Below, one piece after another: positions 1 to 8,267 of a DNA stretch of 64,000 nucleotides (positions are counted from its first letter, which is position 1; each line of letters begins with the position of its first letter). The notes under the pieces were generated by a model that was not told the DNA's origin, searched no databases, and saw nothing but the letters and a program-made list of their open reading frames with translations. Where the stretch lies: NCBI RefSeq assembly GCF_000960975.1, contig NZ_CP010803.1:3334273-3398272 (forward strand), written 5' to 3'. This DNA is from Martelella endophytica (GTDB lineage Bacteria > Pseudomonadota > Alphaproteobacteria > Rhizobiales > Rhizobiaceae). Position numbers and translations under genes: made by a program.

Positions 1-807
1 CTTCCGGTTTTCTCCCGAAAGACCCTTCGTTCCGTCAACGGCATGCCAGACTGTCGCCGGCGAGATTTCGCCGAGCGCAAGGTGCGCGGAGAGCATCGAG
101 GTCGCTTCCTTCGCCGGCTGGTCCCGGCCTGCGGCATAGTCGTCAGCGACGGCATCGATGAAGTGGGCCAGGCGTTCGCGGGCGCCGTCTTCTCCGGGCG
201 TCCAGATCTCGCCGAAGGCCGAGGCCCAGTCGGGCTTTCCCGGATAGAGGTTCCAGTCCGCGAGGTTTTCCGAAGCCGGGGGCTTGGCCACCGTCGTCAG
301 CTTCTTTGGAGCATCGGCCGGATCGGGCACATGCACAGTCTCGACGAAGGCCTTCCAGAAAGGCGTATAGACCTTGTAGGAACCGCCGGTCTTGGTCATG
401 AATTTCGATGGTTCATGCAGGATCTGTCCGGCAAAGCTTGCGACCTCGATGTCGTCACCGAGCAAGGCCTTCTTCGCCGCCGTATCGGTCTTGATGCCCA
501 GCGGCTCGTAGCGGCGGTTCCAATAGACGGCGGTGGCGCCGGTCTCCGCGATCAGCGACCGCAGCACCGCGAGCGGCGCGCCGCTCTTGAGCAGCAGTGG
601 CGCGCCGCGTTTCTCATAAGCCTCTCCAAGCCGCGCAAGCGAGCGCTCCAGCCACCAGGCCTGGGCACCGCCAAGGGGGCCGTTGCCGTCATCCTCGCGG
701 ATATAGACGGGGATGACGGGACGGTTATCTTCGCAGGCAGCGAGCAGGGCGCGGTTGTCGGCGATGCGGAGATCCTTGCGGATCCAGAGAATGGCAGGCT
801 TTGGCAT
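1..807 (-). CDS. phrB: Deoxyribodipyrimidine photolyase, N-terminal part (cut by window edge)
   Basis: Light-driven repair of cyclobutane pyrimidine dimers with FADH- and an antenna cofactor. The frame is open from an ATG at 807 to the window edge, giving 269 residues of a protein usually about 475 long. The start reads MPKPAILWIRKDLRIADN, the typical class I photolyase/cryptochrome N-terminal domain opening (WFRxDLRxxDN-type), and further in reads AVYWNRRYEP, also typical of this domain. The FAD-binding C-terminal domain lies outside the window, so photolyase cannot be fully separated from cryptochrome, but the family is clear. The gene starts 60 bp after dhaL on the same strand and may be co-transcribed with it. 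Confidence 0.9.
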   Translation of the reverse strand, partial: MPKPAILWIRKDLRIADNRALLAACEDNRPVIPVYIREDDGNGPLGGAQAWWLERSLARLGEAYEKRGAPLLLKSGAPLAVLRSLIAETGATAVYWNRRYEPLGIKTDTAAKKALLGDDIEVASFAGQILHEPSKFMTKTGGSYKVYTPFWKAFVETVHVPDPADAPKKLTTVAKPPASENLADWNLYPGKPDWASAFGEIWTPGEDGARERLAHFIDAVADDYAAGRDQPAKEATSMLSAHLALGEISPATVWHAVDGTKGLSGENRK

Positions 808-867
808 GGTTTCGGGCAGTCCGTTTCAACTGCCCATGATCTAGGGCGCACCACCGAAAAGTGGAGG

Positions 868-1503
868 TTACTCCTCTTCGGCGAGCGCGTAGCGCATCGC
901 GCGAATGACCAGAACCGCCGATGCCGCGCCCGCATTCATCACCTTGTCCGGATGGCCGAAGGGCAGGGCGTCGGAGGGGCTACCGTCATGCTCAGGCTCT
1001 GCACCTTCAAGCGCTGCGCCGGCGGCGGCCCAAAGACAGTCGTTGAGGCTCTCTCCCGCGTTTTTAGCCGCGCGGTAGGCATCGAGCGCCGGCTGCCAGG
1101 CATCCACCATGTTCTTGTCCGGATCATGGGCCTCGCCGTGGGCGAGGATGCCGCCGGCCATCGCCTCGAAGGCGCGGTCGAAATCGCTCTCCTGGATGAC
1201 CTTGCGGCCCGGAAGCGTGCTGCCGGCGCGGCGGAAGGCCGAGGCATAAAGCCGCGCCGAATGGGAATCGATGGTCAGAAAGGTCTCTGCCGCCATGTCG
1301 AAGACGCCGGCAGGCGTAATTCCGTTGGGATCGAGCGCGGCGAGTTTGCGCTCCATCGCGGTGAAGGCCGCCGTCATGACTTCGCCGTGATCGCCGTCAC
1401 CTGAAATCGTGTCGAGGCGGCTCAGCCACAGGGCGTGGCGGGAAACGGAAACGGCTATTTCTGAAAACATGCCGATAATGTCAAAGGAGGTGATGTCGCT
1501 CAT
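868..1503 (-). CDS. dhaL: DAK2-domain dihydroxyacetone kinase subunit (DhaL-like)
   Basis: DhaL-type ATP/ADP-binding subunit of dihydroxyacetone kinases, which pairs with a DhaK substrate-binding subunit. The 211-residue length is normal for DhaL. The Mg-ADP-binding signature GDGDHG is at residues 35-40, and the glycine/alanine-rich helical repeats with NAGAASAVLVIRAM near the end fit the DAK2 domain. The frame extends upstream to 1581, but the ATG at 1503 (MSDITSF) matches family N-termini better. No DhaK or DhaM is next to it, so it may act with a distant DhaK or in another DAK-type kinase. Upstream is the L,D-transpeptidase on the same strand, 181 bp away. Confidence 0.8.
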   Translation of the reverse strand: MSDITSFDIIGMFSEIAVSVSRHALWLSRLDTISGDGDHGEVMTAAFTAMERKLAALDPNGITPAGVFDMAAETFLTIDSHSARLYASAFRRAGSTLPGRKVIQESDFDRAFEAMAGGILAHGEAHDPDKNMVDAWQPALDAYRAAKNAGESLNDCLWAAAGAALEGAEPEHDGSPSDALPFGHPDKVMNAGAASAVLVIRAMRYALAEEE

Positions 1504-1684
1504 CTTCTTCGTTTGGTTCGGGAGGAAACCGGTGGGCCTTGGCCCGTCAAAATCGCTAAAATCGGAGTATCTGACGCTCAAAAAAGGCGAGGTCTTCTTG
1601 TAAAACCTACCCCATGAAGAAGGATTTGCGAAGAGACATTAGGTCAGTTGCACGTAAAAGATGATACCGCCGCGTGAACGGGCT

Positions 1685-3025
1685 TCAGTCGACGAATTCG
1701 ACGGTTACCCCGGGCTTGACCATATGCGCGAGCTCAGTCGCATCCCAATTGGTCAGTCGCACGCAGCCGTGGCTCGATGTCTTGCCGATCTTTTCCGGAT
1801 CCGGCGTGCCATGAATGCCGTAGCTCGGCTTGGAGAGCGCAATCCAGACATTGCCGACCGGGCCGTTGGGGCCGGGATTGATGGTCAGTACGCTGTCATT
1901 GTTGCCCTGCTTGAAGTTCTTCTTCGGGTCGTAGGTGTAGGTCGGGTCGATGGCGATCCGTTCCACGCTCACCGTGCCGGAAGGCGAGGGGGTATCCGAG
2001 GAGCCGATCGTTGCCGGATAGGCGGCAATCAGCGCGCCGGCCTCGTCATAGGCGAGAACCTGCTTCTTGGCCTTGTCGGCGATGATGCGGGCAACGCTGC
2101 CTTTCTTGGATGCTCCGGGATTGACCACCTTCACCGTCGTGCCCGGCCGGTTGAAATCGGCATCCGGATTGAGCGACTTCAGCAGCCGTTCGTCCATATG
2201 GAACTTCTCCGCCAGCATTTCGGTCACGGAGGTGTAGGACATGGCCGAAAGCTGGGCCTTCTCGCCGTAGTCGCTCGGGATGCTGGCGACATAGGGGCCG
2301 GCCGCATCCTCGGCGGTGATGGTGTAGGTGGTGATCGGCAGGCCACCATCGAGCGACAGGGATGCGAGGATCTTCTCGCTGTCCGCGTTCGGGTCGAGCG
2401 TCGTGCCGGTCGCTTCCTCGTAGGCAGCAAGCGCCTTCTGCACGTTGTCGCCCATGCGGCCGTCGATGACGCCCGGCGAGAAGCCGGCGCGATCGAGATA
2501 GACCTGCAGCGCCGCGACGTTCATGTCGAGCTTGGCGGGCGCAATGGCCTGGCGGGTTTCGCTGGTCTGCGGCGCGGCCTGCGGCAGCGGCTCGCCGCCG
2601 AAGTTGCCGGAAGCGGAGCCATTCCAGCCGCCATTGCCGTAATTGTCATTATTCGGATAGGTGTAGGCCCCGTAGCCGCCCTGCGGAACCTGCCAGCGGG
2701 CATTGCGCGAATCGCGCTGCCAGCCCCGGCTCTCCGGTGTCTGGCCAGGGGGCTGGCGACGAACCTGCTGATAATCGCGGGCCGTCATCTCGGTGGCCAC
2801 AAGGTCGCCATTCGCATCGAGCAGCGTCTGACGACCATAGGCATCGCGTCCCATGACGACGCTGCCATATTCCGGGATATAATCGAGGAGCGTGCCATCA
2901 GGGCGCACGAGAAAGATCTCGACGCCGTTTCGGTAGATCGGCTCGTGCGCGTCGGCTGGGGCCAGCGGAGCTGCCACCGCCAGAAGGAACGGAATCGTGT
3001 ACAACGTTGCTTTTCGAATGGTCAT
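1685..3025 (-). CDS. L,D-transpeptidase (YkuD) with peptidoglycan-binding domain
   Basis: Periplasmic enzyme that forms or exchanges 3-3 peptidoglycan crosslinks or anchors proteins to the wall. An N-terminal signal peptide (about residues 1-26, ending ADA) is followed by a Pro/Gly/Asn-rich segment (about 85-145), a peptidoglycan-binding-1 repeat (AALQVYLDRAGFSPGVIDG, about 155-200) and a C-terminal YkuD domain. The YkuD domain carries HGTP (His about 405) and the catalytic SHGCVRLTNWD (Cys about 421). Both catalytic motifs are intact. The gene is divergent from the DUF4432 gene over 144 bp. YkuD proteins are numerous in Rhizobiales, where polar growth relies on L,D-crosslinks. Confidence 0.9.
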   Translation of the reverse strand: MTIRKATLYTIPFLLAVAAPLAPADAHEPIYRNGVEIFLVRPDGTLLDYIPEYGSVVMGRDAYGRQTLLDANGDLVATEMTARDYQQVRRQPPGQTPESRGWQRDSRNARWQVPQGGYGAYTYPNNDNYGNGGWNGSASGNFGGEPLPQAAPQTSETRQAIAPAKLDMNVAALQVYLDRAGFSPGVIDGRMGDNVQKALAAYEEATGTTLDPNADSEKILASLSLDGGLPITTYTITAEDAAGPYVASIPSDYGEKAQLSAMSYTSVTEMLAEKFHMDERLLKSLNPDADFNRPGTTVKVVNPGASKKGSVARIIADKAKKQVLAYDEAGALIAAYPATIGSSDTPSPSGTVSVERIAIDPTYTYDPKKNFKQGNNDSVLTINPGPNGPVGNVWIALSKPSYGIHGTPDPEKIGKTSSHGCVRLTNWDATELAHMVKPGVTVEFVD

Positions 3026-3169
3026 GGTCGTTTTGCTGCTGTTTTCCGAGCGCCCTTTCGCCTAGTTTCGCTTTCGACAGGCTGTCGTCTAAGGGCTGAA
3101 CGTCCGCTGAACGCGCTTGTTTCATTAGGCCCAAATCATGGTTAAATTTAGCTTTACGGCAGATGCGAG

Positions 3170-4006
3170 ATGATTGATTTTTTCACCCGGAACGGTCCGA
3201 GGATTGCCCTCGACCCGACCTCCGTCATGGATATCGGTGCCTGCGTCGTCGCAGGGGTCGATCTTTCCCCCAAGCGCGCCATTCCGGATGACGGCGATCC
3301 GCGCATCGATCATTCGCTCGAAGGTTTCCTGTTCACCTGCGGCCCGGACCATATCCGTCATCCCGAGCCGATCGAGGGGGATGAAGACCGGTTCTTTCCG
3401 CTGCATGGCTCGGCTTCGGCCAGCCCGGCCATCGTCAAATCATTCGAGACCGGCGACGAGGGCGCCGAGTGCGTTGCCGCAATCCCGGTGAAGACGGCGA
3501 ATGGCGGCGACATGCTGATCGAGCGTGTCTGGACCATTGATGCCGACACCGGCGTGTTGTCGCTCACCGATACCGTGATCAACAAGAGCGATGTGCCGCT
3601 GCCGGCGATGATGATGTATCATATCAACTTCGGCGCGAAGCACTTCGACGACGGCGTCCGACTTGAAAGTGCGTCGCTGGAGGAGGGGAGCTTGCCCTGG
3701 CGCTTCGGCGAGGGCGAGCACGGCATTTTCTGCGTGCCTGCCGTGGCCGAGGATGCGGACTGGTCCGCAGTCCGGCTTGGGCCCTTCGAAGCGTTGGGCG
3801 GACGTTCCTTCCACCTTGCGACCGACACCCGGACACTGCCCTTCCTGCAGATCTGGCGCAATCAGCAGGAGCCAGCGCACATTCTTGGCATCGAGCCAGC
3901 CTCGCATCGCTGGACGAGCCGTCGCAAGCTTCTCGAGGCCGGCGAACTTGCGCTGCTTGCCCCGGGCGAAAGCAAAAGCTTCGCACTCAGAATCTGGTTC
4001 GCCTGA
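3170..4006 (+). CDS. DUF4432 / aldose 1-epimerase-like protein
   Basis: Probable carbohydrate mutarotase-like protein of the galactose mutarotase fold. The 278-residue sequence has the DUF4432 layout: an N-terminal DFFTRNGPRIALDP segment, a central beta-rich domain with LPAMMMYHINFG, and a C-terminal LQIWRNQQEPAHILGIEPAS motif resembling the substrate-pocket loop of aldose 1-epimerases. No signal peptide is seen, so it is likely cytosolic. It stands alone and has no sugar transporter or catabolic neighbour, so the substrate is unknown. The start ATG at 3170 fits the family. Confidence 0.75.
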   Translation: MIDFFTRNGPRIALDPTSVMDIGACVVAGVDLSPKRAIPDDGDPRIDHSLEGFLFTCGPDHIRHPEPIEGDEDRFFPLHGSASASPAIVKSFETGDEGAECVAAIPVKTANGGDMLIERVWTIDADTGVLSLTDTVINKSDVPLPAMMMYHINFGAKHFDDGVRLESASLEEGSLPWRFGEGEHGIFCVPAVAEDADWSAVRLGPFEALGGRSFHLATDTRTLPFLQIWRNQQEPAHILGIEPASHRWTSRRKLLEAGELALLAPGESKSFALRIWFA

Positions 4007-4071
4007 GGCGAACCTTGCAATATCGCGCGCTTCGCCTACCTTCGGGCCACAATCAGAGAAAGGGTCCCGCT

Positions 4072-4410
4072 ATGGATATCCGTCAGATCGATGACAGCTA
4101 CGCCGTGACCGGCCAGATTACCGCAGACGAAATTGCCGAGATCAAGGAACTTGGCTACCGCTCGATCGTGTGCAACCGCCCTGACGAGGAAGAGGCTGGT
4201 CAGCCGTCCTTCGCCGAGATCTCCGCCGCAGCCGAAGCCGCAGGTCTGCACACCGCGCATGTGCCCGTCGGCGGCATGGGGCTGACGCCGGATGCTGTCA
4301 CCGGCATGGTCGATGCGCTGGACGAGATGGAAAAGCCGGTGCTCGCCTACTGCCGCTCAGGCGCCCGCTCGACGCGCATCTATGAGGCCGCCGAGCGGCT
4401 GCGCGGCTGA
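4072..4410 (+). CDS. TIGR01244 family sulfur transferase / rhodanese-like protein
   Basis: Small cytosolic protein (112 residues) of the DUF442/TIGR01244 family, which also occurs as the N-terminal domain of beta-lactamase hydrolase-like (Blh) proteins. The active-site loop CRSGARS has Cys94 and Arg99, the rhodanese spacing (C-x4-R) rather than the C-x5-R of tyrosine phosphatases. MDIRQIDDSYAVTGQI is a typical family opening. The frame is open from 4015, but ATG 4072, preceded by AGAAAGGG, is the likely start. Family members have been linked to sulfide or biofilm-related functions. The substrate here is not evident. Confidence 0.8.
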   Translation: MDIRQIDDSYAVTGQITADEIAEIKELGYRSIVCNRPDEEEAGQPSFAEISAAAEAAGLHTAHVPVGGMGLTPDAVTGMVDALDEMEKPVLAYCRSGARSTRIYEAAERLRG

Positions 4411-4459
4411 CACCGCCTTTGGTCTTCTTCCTCCGCAGTCCGCATATCAGCGGGCTGTG

Positions 4460-4471
4460 ATATCTTTATAT
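4460..4471 (+). promoter_or_regulatory. AT-rich 12-mer ATATCTTTATAT shared with the metF-locus operator
   Basis: The 12-mer ATATCTTTATAT lies 23 bp before the RidA start. The same 12 bases occur at 8236-8247 inside the palindrome ahead of the ArsR/methyltransferase gene. It may be a second binding site for that regulator. This is inferred from sequence identity only. Confidence 0.35.
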
Positions 4472-4494
4472 TTAACATTGAAAAGAGCGCATAA

Positions 4495-4839
4495 ATGTCT
4501 GTAAAATACGTGAATTCCGGTCCTTTGATGTCGGCTGCCGTTGTCCATGGCAACACGGTCTATCTCGCCGGCCAGACCGGCAAGGGCGCAACGGTCACCG
4601 AGCAGGCGAAGGATTGCCTGGCCAAGGTCGATGCGCTCCTCGCCGAAGTCGGTTCCGACAAGTCGAAGCTTTTGCAGACGCTCGTCTATCTGAAGGACAT
4701 GTCGGACTTTGCCGAGATGAATGCCGTCTGGAAGGATTGGGTCGTTCCCGGCCATACGCCGGCGCGCGCTACCAGTCAGGCCGACCTTGCCGCACCGGAA
4801 ATTCTCGTCGAATTCACCGTTACGGCCGCTCTCGACTGA
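4495..4839 (+). CDS. RidA family reactive imine/enamine deaminase
   Basis: RidA/YjgF/UK114-type protein of 114 residues. RidA enzymes hydrolyse reactive 2-aminoacrylate-type enamines/imines released by PLP enzymes. The fold signature is seen in AAVVHGNTVYLAGQTGKG near the N-terminus and the C-terminal PARATSQADLAAPEILVEFT, with the usual Arg replaced in the context TPARATSQ (the conserved catalytic-region Arg is R92 in PARAT). It probably belongs to a subfamily (Rid4-7-like) rather than classical RidA. It stands as a single gene behind an AT-rich leader carrying ATATCTTTATAT. Substrate specificity cannot be assigned. Confidence 0.8.
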   Translation: MSVKYVNSGPLMSAAVVHGNTVYLAGQTGKGATVTEQAKDCLAKVDALLAEVGSDKSKLLQTLVYLKDMSDFAEMNAVWKDWVVPGHTPARATSQADLAAPEILVEFTVTAALD

Positions 4840-4969
4840 TCAGCGGCAGCATTTGCCGCCGAAATGGCCCGGAGCATATCCGGGCCATTTTTCCGTGAAA
4901 TGTATTAAAACTGTGCGGCCGAAAGGCTAGTCTGCGTCGGAATTATATCAGGGAATCGGGGGGGCGAGC

Positions 4970-5686
4970 ATGAAACTGAAGGCAGCAATAATCGGAATTT
5001 CGCTGACGGCAATGGCGGCGGTGCCGGCGATGGCCCGCGAAACCGCAGCAATCCTGGCCGTCAGCTGGCAGCCGGCCTTTTGCGAAGGCCATCAGGACAA
5101 GCCTGAATGCAAGAGCCAGACGGACAGCCGTTACGATGCCGGCCATTTCTCGCTGCATGGCCTCTGGCCGCTTGGCGACAATTATTGCGATGTCGCGGCA
5201 GACGTCCGCGCCGAAGACGAGAACGGCAACTGGAATGCCTTGCCGGCGCTGTCGCTCAGCGATGGTCTGCGGGAAACGGTTGCGAAGGTGATGCCGGGCA
5301 CGCAATCCAATCTTCAGCGCCATGAATGGGTGAAGCACGGCACCTGCACCCGGTTCACGCCGGAAAACTATTTCCAGACGTCGGTCGACCTTCTCGAGCA
5401 ACTGAACGGCTCGGATGTCGCCAAGCTGTTTCAATCGAGCATTGGCAAGGAACTCTCCGCCGACGAGATCGCCAAGGCTTTCAACGGTGCTTACGGGCGC
5501 GGTGCCAAGGATCGCATCAAGATCAGCTGCGTCACCGACGGTGATCGGCAGTTGATCGACGAGATCACGATCGGCCTCTCCGACAAGTATGCGCCGGGAA
5601 CGTCTCTTGAGGACCTGATACAAGGGGCCGGCAGCACCTCGATCGGCTGCCCCGGCGGCATCGTGGACGCCGCCGGGTATCAGTAA
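4970..5686 (+). CDS. Secreted ribonuclease T2
   Basis: RNase T2 family endoribonuclease cleaving single-stranded RNA through 2',3'-cyclic phosphates, probably periplasmic. There is a signal peptide (residues 1-22, ending AMA) and conserved active-site segments CAS-I (FSLHGLWP, His63) and CAS-II (HEWVKHGTC, His118, Glu119, Lys122, His123). Six or more cysteines fit the expected disulfides. The 238-residue length is normal for bacterial T2 enzymes. The likely role is extracellular RNA scavenging for phosphate or nucleosides. ATG 4970 follows GGGGGGGCGAGC and starts directly at the signal peptide. Confidence 0.93.
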   Translation: MKLKAAIIGISLTAMAAVPAMARETAAILAVSWQPAFCEGHQDKPECKSQTDSRYDAGHFSLHGLWPLGDNYCDVAADVRAEDENGNWNALPALSLSDGLRETVAKVMPGTQSNLQRHEWVKHGTCTRFTPENYFQTSVDLLEQLNGSDVAKLFQSSIGKELSADEIAKAFNGAYGRGAKDRIKISCVTDGDRQLIDEITIGLSDKYAPGTSLEDLIQGAGSTSIGCPGGIVDAAGYQ

Positions 5687-5689
5687 GGA

Positions 5690-6001
5690 TCAAAGGGAGC
5701 GGCTCTCGCCCTCGGCGTTGAGCTGCTGGTCCTTCACCCTCAGCACATTGCGCACCCGGTCGATACCTTCGACCGCAAGCGCGATTGTCCCGGCGGTGGC
5801 GATTTCCTCTTCGAGCGCCACTTCGCCCATCAGCCGCGCTTCACTGCCGACGACCGCGACCTTGACTTCGGTGGCGTCCACCAGGCCCGAGGCGGCAAGG
5901 GCCGAGGCCACTGCGTCCTCCTTGCGGGCCTCAGCGTTCCATTCCTCGGTGTTTTCGACCGGCCGGCCGAAGAAAGCGGGTTTCTTCTGAAGCATTGTCA
6001 T
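5690..6001 (-). CDS. BON-domain protein
   Basis: Small 103-residue protein with a single BON domain (about residues 25-95: VASALAASGLVDATEVKV, then VEGIDRVRNVLRV). BON domains bind phospholipid or peptidoglycan, often in OsmY-like stress proteins. Unlike OsmY it has no signal peptide and only one BON copy, so it may be cytosolic. It ends 3 bp from the convergent RNase T2 stop codon. It is divergent from ettA over 190 bp. Confidence 0.8.
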   Translation of the reverse strand: MTMLQKKPAFFGRPVENTEEWNAEARKEDAVASALAASGLVDATEVKVAVVGSEARLMGEVALEEEIATAGTIALAVEGIDRVRNVLRVKDQQLNAEGESRSL

Positions 6002-6191
6002 ATCCTTCCAAAAGATCGTCTTGGCAAATCAACGTCTGGGGCGCTGAAATGTTCAGCCACAGGTGCGTGGTCCAGAAAATCGATCGTGAAAGTGGCATTT
6101 GGCCGTGCTTCCATTGTTTCCGGAGCGGCTTTCGCATAAATAGCGGCCCAAGCATCCGCCGAAGCATCCATTGACGGGAAGCAGGAAAGAC

Positions 6192-7841
6192 ATGGCACGA
6201 CAGTTCATCTACCACATGGCCGGGCTCAAGAAGGCCTATGGCGCCAAGAAGATTCTCGAAGACATCCATCTGTCGTTCTACCCGGACGCCAAGATCGGCA
6301 TTCTCGGCCCGAACGGCGCCGGTAAGTCGACCGTCTTGAAGATCATGGCCGGCCTCGACAAGGAATGGACGGGCGAAGCCTGGCTCGCCGAGGGCGCGAC
6401 ACTCGGTTACCTGCCGCAGGAACCGCAGCTCGATCCCAGCAAGACCGTGTTCGAAAACGTGATGGAAGGCGTCGCCCACAAGAAGGCGATCGTCGACCGC
6501 TACAACGAACTGATGATGAACTATTCCGACGAGACCGCGGACGAGGGCGCGCGGCTTCAGGACGAGATCGACGCACAGAACCTCTGGGATCTGGAAAATC
6601 AGGTCGAGATGGCGATGGACGCACTGCGCTGCCCGCCCGGCGACGCCAATGTCGAAAACCTCTCCGGCGGCGAAAAGCGCCGCGTCGCGCTCTGCCAGCT
6701 CTTGCTGCGTCAGCCCGACCTGCTGCTCCTCGACGAGCCGACCAACCACCTCGACGCCGAGACGATCGCCTGGCTTGAAAAGCACCTGCGCGAATATCCG
6801 GGCGCGATCCTGATGGTCACCCACGACCGCTACTTCCTCGACAACGTCACCGGCTGGATCCTCGAGCTCGACCGCGGCCGTGGCATTCCCTACGAGGGCA
6901 ACTACTCGGCCTATCTGCAGGCCAAGGCCAAGCGTCTGGCGCAGGAAGCCCGCGAAGAGGGCAGTCGCCAGAAGGCGCTGTCGCGCGAGCAGGAATGGAT
7001 TGCCTCCAGCCCCAAGGCCCGTCAGGCCAAGTCGAAGGCCCGTATCCGTGCCTATGACGAACTGGTCGCCTCCGCCGAAAACCGTCGCCCCGGCGATGCC
7101 CAGATCATCATTCCGGTCGGCGAGCGACTTGGCAATGTGGTCATCGAGGCCGAGAACCTGTCGAAGTCCTTCGATGGCCGCGTGCTGTTCGAAGACCTGT
7201 CGTTCAAGCTGCCGCCCGGCGGCATTGTCGGCGTCATCGGTCCGAACGGCGCGGGTAAATCGACGCTGTTCAAGCTCATCACCGGCCAGGAAAAGCCCGA
7301 CGCCGGCGACATCCGCGTCGGCGACACCGTCGATCTCGGCTATGTCGACCAGAGCCGCGATTCGCTTGATGGTAGCAAGAATGTCTGGGAAGAGATTTCC
7401 GGCGGCAACGATATCATCAAGCTCGGCAAGTTCGAGATGAACTCGCGCGCCTATTGCGGCGCCTTCAACTTCAAGGGCGGCGACCAGCAGCAGAAGGTCG
7501 GCAACCTCTCCGGCGGCCAGCGCAACCGCGTCCACCTCGCCAAGATGCTGAAGTCGGGCTCCAACGTTCTCCTCCTCGACGAACCGACCAACGACCTCGA
7601 CACCGAGACGCTGGGCGCGCTTGAGGATGCGCTGGAAAACTTCGCCGGCTGCGCCGTCGTCATCAGCCATGACCGCATGTTCCTCGACCGCCTCGCCACC
7701 CACATCCTCGCCTTCGAGGGCGACAGCCATGTGGAATGGTTCGAGGGCAACTTCGAAGACTACGAAGCCGACAAGATCCGTCGCCTCGGCCCGGAAAGCG
7801 TCAACCCGAAGCGGGTGACCTACAAGCGGCTGACGCGCTGA
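6192..7841 (+). CDS. ettA: Energy-dependent translational throttle protein EttA (ABC-F)
   Basis: ABC-F ATPase that binds the ribosomal E site and gates entry into elongation according to ADP/ATP ratio. The protein has 549 residues. ABC domain 1 has Walker [10 protein letters not shown] at 39-47 and signature LSGGEKRRV; an arm/linker follows; ABC domain 2 has a second GPNGAGKST near 355 and [13 protein letters not shown]. Both Walker B segments ([12 protein letters not shown] and [11 protein letters not shown]) are intact. The opening [21 protein letters not shown] is typical of EttA. An upstream ATG at 6171 is in frame, but ATG 6192 matches the family start. A TTCG-loop hairpin follows at 7860. 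Confidence 0.95.
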   Translation: MARQFIYHMAGLKKAYGAKKILEDIHLSFYPDAKIGILGPNGAGKSTVLKIMAGLDKEWTGEAWLAEGATLGYLPQEPQLDPSKTVFENVMEGVAHKKAIVDRYNELMMNYSDETADEGARLQDEIDAQNLWDLENQVEMAMDALRCPPGDANVENLSGGEKRRVALCQLLLRQPDLLLLDEPTNHLDAETIAWLEKHLREYPGAILMVTHDRYFLDNVTGWILELDRGRGIPYEGNYSAYLQAKAKRLAQEAREEGSRQKALSREQEWIASSPKARQAKSKARIRAYDELVASAENRRPGDAQIIIPVGERLGNVVIEAENLSKSFDGRVLFEDLSFKLPPGGIVGVIGPNGAGKSTLFKLITGQEKPDAGDIRVGDTVDLGYVDQSRDSLDGSKNVWEEISGGNDIIKLGKFEMNSRAYCGAFNFKGGDQQQKVGNLSGGQRNRVHLAKMLKSGSNVLLLDEPTNDLDTETLGALEDALENFAGCAVVISHDRMFLDRLATHILAFEGDSHVEWFEGNFEDYEADKIRRLGPESVNPKRVTYKRLTR

Positions 7842-7859
7842 TCGTCGAATTGCTATAGG

Positions 7860-7877
7860 GGCCGCCTTCGGGCGGCC
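7860..7877 (+). terminator. TTCG-tetraloop hairpin after ettA
   Basis: Perfect 7-bp GC stem (GGCCGCC/GGCGGCC) closed by a TTCG loop, 18 bp after the ettA stop codon. The following sequence is only moderately T-rich, so intrinsic termination is likely but not textbook. Confidence 0.55.
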
Positions 7878-7991
7878 TCAGGCTTCTGTCAAAACCAAAG
7901 GCGCTTCGGTTTTGTCTCCGGCGGACATTGCCGGAGCATCTAGTCCGCCTCGGCCGTCGAGCAAAAAAGGCTTAGCGAGCGCACGTCTCGC

Positions 7992-8145
7992 GGCCTGGAT
8001 CCTCGGGTCAAGCCCGAGGATGACCCGGAGCGTGGGCGACGGGCTTTTGAACAGGTTGGAGCCCGCCTTTGAAGCGTCTCGGGCTGCTGACAAACCTATC
8101 CATTTTACGAGCGTCATCCTCGGGCTTGACCCGAGGATCCAGGCC
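7992..8145. repeat. Pair of inverted 33-bp REP-like palindromic units
   Basis: The 33 bases at 7992-8024 and 8113-8145 are exact reverse complements. Each contains an inner palindrome CCTCGGG-TCAAG-CCCGAGG. They fill most of the 426-bp gap between ettA and the ArsR/methyltransferase gene. Units with this core are, to my knowledge, common as dispersed intergenic repeats in Rhizobiales and other alphaproteobacteria. Paired units in opposite orientation resemble REP/BIME mosaics and could form a large cruciform or RNA hairpin. No transposase is present here. Confidence 0.85.
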
Positions 8146-8226
8146 GCATGCGGGCGGCCTCTGGCGTTTCGGCTCCGACTTTCGTCTGTGGTATGCTGCA
8201 TCCAGGCTTGCGCGACTGTGCCTAAT

Positions 8227-8248
8227 GATATAAACATATCTTTATATC
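8227..8248 (+). promoter_or_regulatory. Palindromic operator, probably autoregulatory for the ArsR/methyltransferase protein
   Basis: Perfect 8-bp inverted repeat GATATAAA-N6-TTTATATC, 20 bp before the regulator start codon. ArsR-type winged-helix dimers bind such sites. The position over the promoter suggests autorepression and control of metF. This is inferred from symmetry and position. Confidence 0.6.
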
Positions 8249-8267
8249 TTGATGAAGGCGGAGCGGG

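Noticed and set aside
6193..6208. Possible sigma-54 promoter TGGCACG-ACAG-TTCAT
   Set aside because: It lies over the ettA start codon and lacks the essential GC at -12, so it is a chance match to the -24 half.
5931..7730. 599-codon open frame antisense to ettA
   Set aside because: Covers both ABC domains of ettA in reverse; no recognisable motif and codon-position GC supports the plus strand.
7992..8145. Insertion-sequence ends
   Set aside because: Only 88 bp lie between the inverted copies, with no transposase and no target-site duplication visible.
8150..8267. SAM-type riboswitch ahead of the metF operon
   Set aside because: No SAM-II or SAM-I consensus helices found; the palindromic protein-operator explains the leader better.
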